This document shows positions 1 through 5,145 of a stretch of 5,242 nucleotides of DNA, piece by piece. The stretch's first letter is position 1. Each line of letters starts with the position of its first letter. The stretch lies in contig DNRQ01000075.1 of assembly GCA_003499925.1 (NCBI GenBank), positions 10,268-15,509 of the forward strand, given 5' to 3'. Below the pieces are notes generated by a model. That model saw only the letters and a list, made by a program, of their open reading frames with translations. It ran no database searches and was not told the DNA's origin. The DNA is from Geobacter sp. (GTDB taxonomy: Bacteria > Desulfobacterota > Desulfuromonadia > Geobacterales > Geobacteraceae). A program made the translations under genes and the position numbers.

Positions 1-1
1 G

Positions 2-176
2 CTGATCTTCAGTATCAATGCAGAGACCAAGGCCTGTTTGCGGAAAGAACGCGAGGAGGCGCGAAGAGCGCAAGGGAAAACAAGTCCTTGGGGCTAAACC
101 AAAATGCCTGTACTTTGCGTTCTTCGCGCGCAGTTCTTCGCGTCCTTTGCGTAACAGCTTTTACACTGAAGATTAG
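2..176. repeat. Large imperfect inverted-repeat element (MITE/REP-like)
   Basis: The outer arms CTGATCTTCAGT (2-13) and ACTGAAGATTAG (165-176) are inverted copies matching at 11 of 12 positions. Inside them, 40-76 (GCGGAAAGAACGCGAGG followed by GCGCGAAGAGCGCAAG) is an imperfect inverted copy of 113-151 (CTTTGCGTTCTTCGCG followed by TTCTTCGCGTCCTTTGCG). A short pair, CCAAGG (27-32) and CCTTGG (86-91), also complements. The right outer arm runs into a perfect 12-bp palindrome, ATTAGCGCTAAT (172-183). No ORF fits. The layout resembles a non-autonomous dispersed repeat that could fold into a long hairpin. The left edge may continue outside the window. Confidence 0.6.
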
Positions 177-190
177 CGCTAATCAGGTAA

Positions 191-219
191 CTTAATGGCA
201 GTGGGGGCTGGGGGAGGAT
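191..219 (+). repeat. G-rich dispersed repeat, left copy
   Basis: The segment starts CTTAATGGCAGTGGGG and continues GCTGGGGGAGGATG. Its first 16 bases recur exactly, inverted, at 5227-5242. The whole unit resembles the CTTGATGGGAGGGGCTGGGGGAGGGTG stretch near 1968-1994, so it is one member of a repeat family found several times in this window. It lies just downstream of the minus-strand LMF gene. No clear intrinsic terminator for that gene is visible in 1-271. Confidence 0.6.
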
Positions 220-271
220 GCAAGCGGCAACTCTCGCAACACGATTCATGAGAGCAGCTTCGCAGGCCTCG

Positions 272-1729
272 TCATTGGTAGCCGAGCCTCTGCAACAAAT
301 TGCGCAGGACCGGATCAGAGAGGGAAACGGCGGGAAAATAGGTGGCGGCCAGCTCTCGGCGCCACCACACGCGGGTCCGGCGCCGCTCGACCGGGGAGGT
401 GAAGCGGTAGCGGTAATGCAGAGCGCGGACCTGGAGCGGTGGTGCGGCAGGAAACGGGTTATCCTTGAGAAGGGCAAGTGTCGCAGCGTCGCCATCGAGA
501 AGACGCTTCAAAAGATGGATGAACCACGGGTCGTAAAAGCCGGAGGGCATGGCGGCAAACCACATCAGCCAATCGAGCCGCAGGTGATATGGCGCGATCT
601 GCGGCGCCATCCTGCCGGGATCACCGGGCTTCCCCTTGAATCCGTACTCCTTCCAAACGGTGGACGACGTCACGACTGCGTCGCCGGTCCCCTCGATGAT
701 GATCTCGTAGCGCTCCTTGGTGATACTGCCGAAGGCCCCGTAGCTGTTAACGAGGTGGTAGGGATCAAAGCTGGTGTTCATGATCTGTCTTTTGCTGATG
801 AGGTTGCGAACCGGCTTTACGCTGAGAATAACGACCAGCAGGGCCAATCCCCGGGTGGCGGCTATGTGGAACTGTAGCGGCGGGGCCATCTGGGGCGGGG
901 TGATCGGCAGGAACCACGACAAAAGAGAGTTGTCGAGGGTGCTGAAGGCCAGGACGATGGTCATGAGGCTGAGCCAGGAGAAGTTGCCGCTTATCATGAT
1001 GCTCCCCTGGAAAAGTATCATTATAATGCCGGCGCTGGCGGCAACGGGCTGGGGGGCGAAGCAGAAAAGCGGAGCCACCAGCTCCGCCAGATGGTTGAAA
1101 ATTACTCCTGCTTTGTGCAGCCAGCCGGGGAGCCAGTGGAAGTACCAGCTGAGCGGGTTGGGCATCGGCTGTGTTTCGAAATGGTAGTCCAGGCAGGTGA
1201 GATCCCTCCAGCACGGATCGCCGCGCAGCTTGATCAACCCCGCGCCGAACATGACCCGGAACAGGACCCAGCGGAACAGCCAGATTGCCATCGCCTGCGG
1301 CTGGGTATCGGCGGCGCCAAGGAATATGGCCAGGAAGCCGCTCTCCAGGAGCATCGTTTCCCAGCCGAAGCCGTAAAAGGTCTGGCCGACATTGACGAAC
1401 GAGAGGTAGATCACCCAGAGGAGCGTCCAGACCAAAACGGAGGCCCAGATTCCGAAGCGCTCGGAAACGCCGGTGACGGCCAGGACGGCAAGCAGCACCC
1501 CGATCCAGGCGAAAGCAGCAAATGCCTCGTCACGGGGAAACAGGTGGAAGATGCTCGGGGCGTAGCGAAACGGCGTCTCCCGGATGAACATCGGCGCCGG
1601 CAAGAGTCCGTTTTCGCCGCAAAGGGGGCGGAACTGGTTCAGCGCCACGAGGAACGCGATCAGGTAGACCAGAGCCAATCCCCTCTGCAGGACCAACCGG
1701 GTCAACCAGTATTCCGGCATGCTTTCCAT
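272..1729 (-). CDS. Lipase maturation factor (LMF1) family integral membrane protein
   Basis: A 485-residue polytopic membrane protein of the LMF1 family. Human LMF1 is an ER membrane chaperone for lipoprotein lipase and relatives; bacterial members have no settled role. Hydrophobic segments lie near residues 13-31, 72-88, 95-112, 121-139, 148-165, 207-226, 229-247, 250-265 and 291-304, followed by a soluble C-terminal region. Signature stretches are ETMLLESGFLAIFLG (124-138), RGDPCWRDLTCLDYH (169-183) with ETQPMPNP, NSYGAFGSITKER (328-340), RLDWLMWFAA (384-393), NPFP (424-427) and HYRYRFT (438-444). From memory these match human LMF1 closely, so this is a canonical member. The frame is open upstream to 1918, but I start at 1729: a strong Shine-Dalgarno GGGAGGTGA sits 10 nt upstream and the extra 63 codons are only repeat DNA. 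It is transcribed away from the DCC/LMF pair. It looks intact. Family confidence is high; the biochemical role is unknown. Confidence 0.93.
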   Translation of the reverse strand: MESMPEYWLTRLVLQRGLALVYLIAFLVALNQFRPLCGENGLLPAPMFIRETPFRYAPSIFHLFPRDEAFAAFAWIGVLLAVLAVTGVSERFGIWASVLVWTLLWVIYLSFVNVGQTFYGFGWETMLLESGFLAIFLGAADTQPQAMAIWLFRWVLFRVMFGAGLIKLRGDPCWRDLTCLDYHFETQPMPNPLSWYFHWLPGWLHKAGVIFNHLAELVAPLFCFAPQPVAASAGIIMILFQGSIMISGNFSWLSLMTIVLAFSTLDNSLLSWFLPITPPQMAPPLQFHIAATRGLALLVVILSVKPVRNLISKRQIMNTSFDPYHLVNSYGAFGSITKERYEIIIEGTGDAVVTSSTVWKEYGFKGKPGDPGRMAPQIAPYHLRLDWLMWFAAMPSGFYDPWFIHLLKRLLDGDAATLALLKDNPFPAAPPLQVRALHYRYRFTSPVERRRTRVWWRRELAATYFPAVSLSDPVLRNLLQRLGYQ

Positions 1730-1739
1730 GGCGCTGATG

Positions 1740-1748
1740 TCACCTCCC
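1740..1748 (-). promoter_or_regulatory. Ribosome binding site of the minus-strand LMF gene
   Basis: On the minus strand this reads GGGAGGTGA, a near-perfect Shine-Dalgarno, 10 nt before the ATG at 1729-1727. It decides the start: upstream in-frame codons, including the first ATG at 1918, lie in repeat DNA with no such signal. A second ATG three codons later (1720) is possible but further from the site. Confidence 0.8.
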
Positions 1749-1771
1749 AGCCCGGCGTAGCCTACCCGCTG

Positions 1772-1799
1772 ATTGTATCCCAGCTTGCCACACCGGCAA
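1772..1799 (-). promoter_or_regulatory. Probable sigma70-type promoter of the minus-strand LMF gene
   Basis: On the minus strand a -35 box TTGCCG (1799-1794) is followed after 16 nt by a -10 box TACAAT (1777-1772), which matches the consensus at five of six positions. Transcription would start near 1765, giving a leader of about 36 nt that carries the Shine-Dalgarno. The -35 box overlaps one arm of the hairpin at 1784-1800. Called from sequence alone. Confidence 0.6.
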
Positions 1800-1800
1800 G
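1784..1800. repeat. Short perfect inverted repeat over the LMF -35 region
   Basis: CTTGCC (1784-1789) and GGCAAG (1795-1800) are perfect inverted arms around a 5-nt spacer. Because the arms cover the -35 box and part of the spacer of the predicted minus-strand promoter, this could be an operator for a dimeric regulator. It could also be chance. Confidence 0.35.
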
Positions 1801-1806
1801 GAGCGA

Positions 1807-1877
1807 GGGGACAAAAGTCCCCCCGCAATTGGCCCTTTTCCCCCCTCTCCCTAGCCCTCTCCCACCAGGGGAGAGGG
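1807..1877. repeat. Two adjacent hairpin-forming GC-rich repeats
   Basis: GGGGAC (1807-1812), loop AAAA, GTCCCC (1817-1822) forms a perfect 6-bp stem. CCCTCTCCC (1855-1863), a 5-nt loop and GGGAGAGGG (1869-1877) form a perfect 9-bp stem. The second resembles the CCCTCTCCC...GGGAGAGGG dispersed palindromes of many proteobacterial genomes. Neither is followed by a convincing T-run, so I do not call them terminators, and both lie upstream of the genes on each side. Confidence 0.6.
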
Positions 1878-1907
1878 GACTTTAAGCCCCCCTCCCTTGA
1901 TGGGAGG
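1869..1907 (+). repeat. 39-bp direct repeat, copy 1
   Basis: Identical to 1941-1979, with a 72-bp period between copies. It starts GGGAGAGGGGACTTTAAG and ends with the hairpin CCTCCC-TTGAT-GGGAGG (1891-1907). The first nine bases also form the right arm of the preceding 9-bp hairpin, so alternative pairings are possible. It belongs to the G-rich dispersed family of this window. Confidence 0.85.
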
Positions 1908-1940
1908 TTTGACATCACCGATCTGGTATGCCGACAAGAC

Positions 1941-1994
1941 GGGAGAGGGGACTTTAAGCCCCCCTCCCTTGATGGGAGGGGCTGGGGGAGGGTG
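1941..1994 (+). repeat. 39-bp direct repeat, copy 2, with extended G-rich tail
   Basis: Positions 1941-1979 repeat 1869-1907 exactly. In this copy the hairpin lengthens to 8 bp: CCCCTCCC (1961-1968), TTGAT, GGGAGGGG (1974-1981). The tail GGGGCTGGGGGAGGGTG (1978-1994) matches the repeat at 191-219 closely, which links the two loci to one family. No coding function is supported. Confidence 0.85.
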
Positions 1995-2058
1995 AAAAGC
2001 AGTGGGTTTGAGTCGAAATGTACACATGCATTTTTCTACCCGGACAATGCTGGGATTC

Positions 2059-2152
2059 AGGGGGATTTCAGCTCTGTAGCTATCAAGTAGGAGTTGGCCA
2101 GGGTGGTGCTCAAATCCCCCCAGCCCCCCTTTTTCAAGGGGGGGAGGGGGTT
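2059..2152 (+). repeat. Composite dispersed repeat with C/G-run hairpin
   Basis: Begins AGGGGGATTTCAGCTCTGT (2059-2077), which recurs at 5146-5164 with one mismatch. TTGGCCA (2094-2100) and CAAAT followed by C-runs come next in the same order in both copies. The right part is an imperfect hairpin: ATCCCCCCAGCCCCCCTT (2114 onward) pairs with AAGGGGGGGAGGGGGTT (2136-2152). Read on the minus strand, that part resembles the CTTGATGGGAGGGGCTGGGGGAG family. It sits directly upstream of the predicted DCC promoter and could insulate or modulate it; that is inference. Confidence 0.65.
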
Positions 2153-2155
2153 GAC

Positions 2156-2183
2156 TTGCCGATCCGCTTTTTCATGCTATAGG
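2156..2183 (+). promoter_or_regulatory. Possible sigma70-type promoter of the DCC-LMF operon
   Basis: A -35-like TTGCCG (2156-2161), a 16-nt spacer and TATAGG (2178-2183) preceded by an extended -10 TGC (2175-2177). The start would fall near 2190, about 40 nt before the DCC start codon. An overlapping TTGACT (2151-2156) is a better -35 box but lies 21 nt from this -10, which is too far. The -35 sequence and spacing equal those predicted for the divergent LMF gene. Confidence 0.45.
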
Positions 2184-2218
2184 AATAAGCTGCGACGGCC
2201 GGTCTCGGCGTTTTCGCC

Positions 2219-2224
2219 AAGGAG
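2219..2224 (+). promoter_or_regulatory. Ribosome binding site of the DCC gene
   Basis: AAGGAG lies 5 nt before the ATG at 2230. This strong Shine-Dalgarno fixes the start. Confidence 0.85.
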
Positions 2225-2229
2225 TAAAC

Positions 2230-2658
2230 ATGCCCGAGGCACCAGCGTTTCCCCTGCAGGTTTTCTACGACGGCTCCTGTTCCGTCTGCGCCAGCGAGAT
2301 GGAGATCTACCGGCGCAAGGAGCATGGCGGCCGCCTGATTTTCGTGGATATCAGCGGTTCCGATTTCGACCCGGCGCCCCACGGCATCGCGCTGGAAGCC
2401 TTCATGCACGAGATGCACGTAATCGACCGGCAGGGAAGGCTTTACCGCGGGGTCGAAGCCTTCCGGGCTATCTGGCACGCCTTCCCGACTTCGACCTGGT
2501 ACCGTTTCATCGGCGCCCTGGTCGCCTTTCCCGGATTGAACCTGCTGGCCCGGCTGGGGTACCGCGGATTCGCCCGTATCAGAAGATACCTACCCAAAAG
2601 CCACCGCACCTGCGAGGACGGTGCCTGCCGCCTTGGGCAGGATAAACCTCGCCGGTGA
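2230..2658 (+). CDS. DCC-family (DUF393) thiol-disulfide oxidoreductase
   Basis: A 142-residue protein of the DCC/DUF393 family (YuxK-like), a thioredoxin-related group named for its Asp-Cys-Cys motif. The motif VFYDGSCSVC (11-20) supplies D14, C17 and C20, the predicted CxxC redox centre on the first strand and helix. FVDISGSDFDP follows (38-48). The mid-region H63-V64-I65-D66 leading to YRGVEAFRAIW (72-82) is typical of the family. A second cysteine pair, C128 and C133 (CEDGAC), sits near the C-terminus and could be a resolving or metal-binding site. There is no signal peptide and no clear membrane span, so it is probably cytosolic or bound to the membrane's inner face. Its stop overlaps the next gene's start by 4 nt (GTGA), which implies translational coupling to the LMF-like protein. 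Family call is firm; substrate unknown. DUF393 genes are known to occur near or fused to HTTM/LMF-type membrane domains. Confidence 0.9.
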   Translation: MPEAPAFPLQVFYDGSCSVCASEMEIYRRKEHGGRLIFVDISGSDFDPAPHGIALEAFMHEMHVIDRQGRLYRGVEAFRAIWHAFPTSTWYRFIGALVAFPGLNLLARLGYRGFARIRRYLPKSHRTCEDGACRLGQDKPRR

Positions 2659-4079
2659 GCGCCAACTCCCAACAGTTTCTGCCCTGGATTTTCCCCCGGT
2701 TGCTTGGGGGGGTCTACTTTCTGGCCTTTTTATCCCTGCTATTCCAGATACGCGGCCTGTACGGCTCCCGCGGCATCCTTCCCATTGCCTCCTTCCTTGC
2801 AGAGATACACGCCGGGGTGGGAAAGCGCGCTTATTGGCTCTGCCCCACCCTTTTCTGGCTGAAAAGCAGCGATCAGGCCCTGACAGCCGGCTGTCTTTCA
2901 GGCGTCGTGCTCTCACTCCTGCTCATGGCCGGCGCTCCGCCGGTGCCACTTCTATTCCTCCTGTGGCTTCTCTATCTCTCCTTCGTTGCCGCCGGGCAGG
3001 AGTTCCTAGCCTACCAGTGGGACACGCTTCTTCTGGAAGTCGGCTTCATGACCATCTTTTTGCCGCTGGCAGCGCCCTCCCCCCGACTCGTGCTGTTCAC
3101 CTACTGCTTCTTTCTTTTCCGCTTCATGTTTTCCTCCGGTGCGGTGAAGCTGCTAAGCGGGGATCCCACCTGGCGCAACCTGACCGCTCTCTGTTACCAT
3201 TACCAGACTCAGCCCATACCCAACCGGCCGGCGTGGTATGCCCACCAACTGCCGGTCTCGGTCCAGAAATTCAGCACGCTGCTCACCTTCGTTTTCGAGC
3301 TGGCCGTGCCGATTTTGGCGCTCGGACCGCAGCCGGCGCGTCTTTGCTGCTTTGTCCTCATGCTCTTTTTCCAGGCGCTGATCTTTGCCACCGGCAACTA
3401 CGGCTTTTTCAACATCCTCACCATGGTCATGGCCGTTGCGCTGCTTGACGACCGGCTGCTCGGTGCCTGCCTGAACCTTCCCGCCGCTTCGGCAAACGAA
3501 CCGACGGCACTGCTGGTCAGCGCCATATTTGCCGTATTCCTGGTCCTGAATCTGTGCCAGCTTACCGCGCTCTTTTATCGACCCCCCTGGCTGAACCGCC
3601 TGATTCACTGGCTCGCCCCCTTCATGATCTCCAACCACTACGGGCTCTTTGCAGTCATGACCACGGACCGCTTCGAATTCGTGATCGAGGGGAGCATGGA
3701 CCGGCGGGAGTGGCTCCCATACGAATTTCCCTGGAAGCCGGGAGATCCGCAGCGTCCTCCGCGCCAGGCAGCCCCGCACCACCCGCGACTCGACTGGCAG
3801 ATGTGGTTTGCGGCCCTGGATCCGCGCAGCATCGAGCCATGGCTTGGCAATCTGATCGTGCGGCTATTGGAGGGGTCCCCCGCAGTACTGGCTCTGTTTC
3901 AGCAGAATCCCTTTCCCGTCTCCCCGCCAACCTACATCCGGCTAGTCGTCTACCGTTACAAGTTCACCGACGCCACGGTAAGGCGCGAGCAGGGACGTTG
4001 GTGGGAGCGAACCCTGGTCGGCCGGTTTCAGCCGATGACCCTGCAAAAGGTAAAATCTGACGGTGAGAATTTGTCTTGA
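2655..4079 (+). CDS. Second, divergent lipase maturation factor family membrane protein
   Basis: A 474-residue polytopic protein of the LMF1 family. It starts at GTG 2655, inside the DCC stop; GCAGGAT about 12 nt upstream is a modest Shine-Dalgarno. The start is supported because its N-terminus aligns with the other copy (GILP at 40-43 against GLLP at 41-44), and the next in-frame ATG is 90 codons later. Hydrophobic segments lie near 15-31, 78-92, 97-112, 126-140, 145-162, 205-223, 228-247, 250-264 and 284-304. Family blocks are WDTLLLEVGFMTIFLPL (122-138), SGDPTWRNLTALCYH (168-182) with QTQPIPN, RLDWQMWFAA (378-387), NPFP (418-421) and VYRYKFT (432-438). It lacks the NSYGAFGSITKER block of the first copy and has SNHYGLFAVMTTDRFEF (326-342) there. 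The two are therefore old paralogues or separate acquisitions, not a recent duplication. No terminator is obvious after 4079. Confidence 0.9.
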   Translation: MSANSQQFLPWIFPRLLGGVYFLAFLSLLFQIRGLYGSRGILPIASFLAEIHAGVGKRAYWLCPTLFWLKSSDQALTAGCLSGVVLSLLLMAGAPPVPLLFLLWLLYLSFVAAGQEFLAYQWDTLLLEVGFMTIFLPLAAPSPRLVLFTYCFFLFRFMFSSGAVKLLSGDPTWRNLTALCYHYQTQPIPNRPAWYAHQLPVSVQKFSTLLTFVFELAVPILALGPQPARLCCFVLMLFFQALIFATGNYGFFNILTMVMAVALLDDRLLGACLNLPAASANEPTALLVSAIFAVFLVLNLCQLTALFYRPPWLNRLIHWLAPFMISNHYGLFAVMTTDRFEFVIEGSMDRREWLPYEFPWKPGDPQRPPRQAAPHHPRLDWQMWFAALDPRSIEPWLGNLIVRLLEGSPAVLALFQQNPFPVSPPTYIRLVVYRYKFTDATVRREQGRWWERTLVGRFQPMTLQKVKSDGENLS

Positions 4080-4290
4080 GCCCAGTGTGGCAGGTGCTGT
4101 AGAATACTTCCTGTGGCTGTCAGTAATCAAATTTGACTGAACTCCATACTGCCGAGAGGCCTTTACTGTTCAGTTGTTACAGTAATTCTTTCAGCCACGC
4201 AGAAATAAGATATCTTTAATACGTCAGTTCGGGAGAATTGTATGGTTACTACTTTGCGTCTCAAAACTAAATAGACATGCGATCCTTTTT
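4080..4290. other. AT-richer intergenic region with several palindromes
   Basis: This 211-bp gap between the LMF-like gene and the globin sensor is visibly richer in A/T than its left side. It contains a 10-bp palindrome TCAAATTTGA (4127-4136), an inverted repeat TTACTGT (4163-4169) / ACAGTAA (4179-4185) with a 9-nt spacer, and AAGATATCTT (4207-4216). I found no well-spaced sigma70 or sigma54 promoter and no hairpin plus T-run terminator. It probably carries the globin gene's promoter and possibly its operators. No small ORF is convincing. Confidence 0.45.
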
Positions 4291-5136
4291 ATGAAGCTGA
4301 CGGATCTAACATTGTTGGAGCAAATGCAGATCACCGACGGTGAAATCACGAGACGCAAGGACCTTGTCGGTCTTGGGATCGATGAAGCAGCATCATTGTT
4401 GGACTGCAAGGCGCTTATTGAAGAGGAGATAGAAACAATCGTCGATGAGTTTTACCAGGTGCAAACATCGGATGCCGAGATCTCTCTCCTGATCGGCGAC
4501 GCGGAAACCTTGCGGCGTCTGCATTCGGTTCAGCGCCAGTATGTAATAGACCTGTTCAGCGGAAATACGGATACTAACTATGTAAACAATCGTCTGCGCA
4601 TCGGGCTGGTCCATAAACGCATTGGAGTGGCACCCAAACTTTATCTATCGGCAGTAAGAACGCTCAAGGAGATCCTGTGCAAAGCTCTCCAGCGTCGGAT
4701 CAGCGATAAGACCAGGCTGGCCAATGCATGCGAGGCACTGGATAAACAGCTCTATTTCGACATTACCCTTGTCTTTGACACATATACTCGAAGTCTGGTA
4801 AGCGAAATTGAGACGGCAAAGGACCGCGTCGAAATTTATGCGGCAAGACTGGAAGTTCAGGTCGCCCAACGTACCCGGCAATTGGAGGAAAAAGTGACCC
4901 AACTGCAAACGGCCCTGGCCATGGTGAAGAAACTGGAAGGTATCATCCCCATCTGTGGAGTTTGCAAGAAGATCAGGAATGACGAGCAAAGCTGGCAGCA
5001 ACTGGAACAGTACCTGTCCGAGCATTCGGAAGCCCTTTTCAGTCACGGCTTATGCCCTGATTGCTTCGAGAAGGAAATGATGGGGATAAGGGAAATGAAG
5101 GCGGCGAGACTGGCCCAGAAGGTGGAACTCGATTAG
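4291..5136 (+). CDS. Globin-coupled sensor with C-terminal coiled coil and CxxC...CxxC module
   Basis: A 281-residue cytosolic protein. Residues about 12-170 look like a sensor globin (protoglobin-like) domain: EITRRKDLVGLG (18-29), VDEFYQ (51-56) with Y55 as a candidate distal tyrosine, and RIGLVHKRIGVAPKLYL (103-119), where H108 fits the proximal heme ligand of the family (H..IG pattern). Such domains bind heme and sense O2 or other diatomic gases. A charged helix, roughly 171-217, is a probable coiled coil. The C-terminus carries IPICGVCKKIRNDEQSW (219-235) and FSHGLCPDC (250-258), so C222, C225, C255 and C258 could bind a metal. This module ends many Geobacter-type PAS and response-regulator proteins, and its role is undefined. 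No GGDEF, kinase or methyl-accepting output is present. The ATG at 4291 has a weak ribosome site; the in-frame ATG at 4324 is an alternative. Codon and base use look less GC-rich than the LMF genes. Confidence 0.85.
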   Translation: MKLTDLTLLEQMQITDGEITRRKDLVGLGIDEAASLLDCKALIEEEIETIVDEFYQVQTSDAEISLLIGDAETLRRLHSVQRQYVIDLFSGNTDTNYVNNRLRIGLVHKRIGVAPKLYLSAVRTLKEILCKALQRRISDKTRLANACEALDKQLYFDITLVFDTYTRSLVSEIETAKDRVEIYAARLEVQVAQRTRQLEEKVTQLQTALAMVKKLEGIIPICGVCKKIRNDEQSWQQLEQYLSEHSEALFSHGLCPDCFEKEMMGIREMKAARLAQKVELD

Positions 5137-5145
5137 CGCCAGCTT

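Noticed and set aside
218..1885. Long plus-strand ORFs opposite the minus-strand LMF gene (218-877, 774-1187, 1091-1885)
   Set aside because: They are antisense shadows of a clearly conserved membrane protein; their translations show low-complexity, charged composition with no recognisable domain.
1730..1918. 63-codon N-terminal extension of the minus-strand LMF gene
   Set aside because: It is made of hairpin and repeat DNA, lacks family similarity, would span the predicted promoter, and a strong Shine-Dalgarno precedes the ATG at 1729.
1807..1994. CRISPR array suggested by regularly spaced repeats
   Set aside because: There are only two exact 39-bp copies with one 33-bp gap, the repeats are G/C runs of a dispersed family, and no cas gene is present.
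1773..2090. Small plus-strand ORF in the intergenic region
   Set aside because: Its product consists of translated repeats, including a duplicated peptide from the two 39-bp copies, and no proper ribosome site or family is visible.
2094..2110. Sigma54-like site TTGGCCAGGGTGGTGCT with GG-N10-GC spacing
   Set aside because: Several consensus positions differ, it lies inside a dispersed repeat, it is not kept in the second copy near 5184, and a sigma70-type candidate lies closer to the gene.
2621..3448. Plus-strand ORF overlapping the DCC end and second LMF gene
   Set aside because: It runs in another frame of the LMF gene, is rich in Arg/Pro/Ser and has no family features.
4080..4125. Intrinsic terminator after the second LMF gene
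   Set aside because: Only a weak CAGG...CCTG pairing exists, and there is no following T-run.
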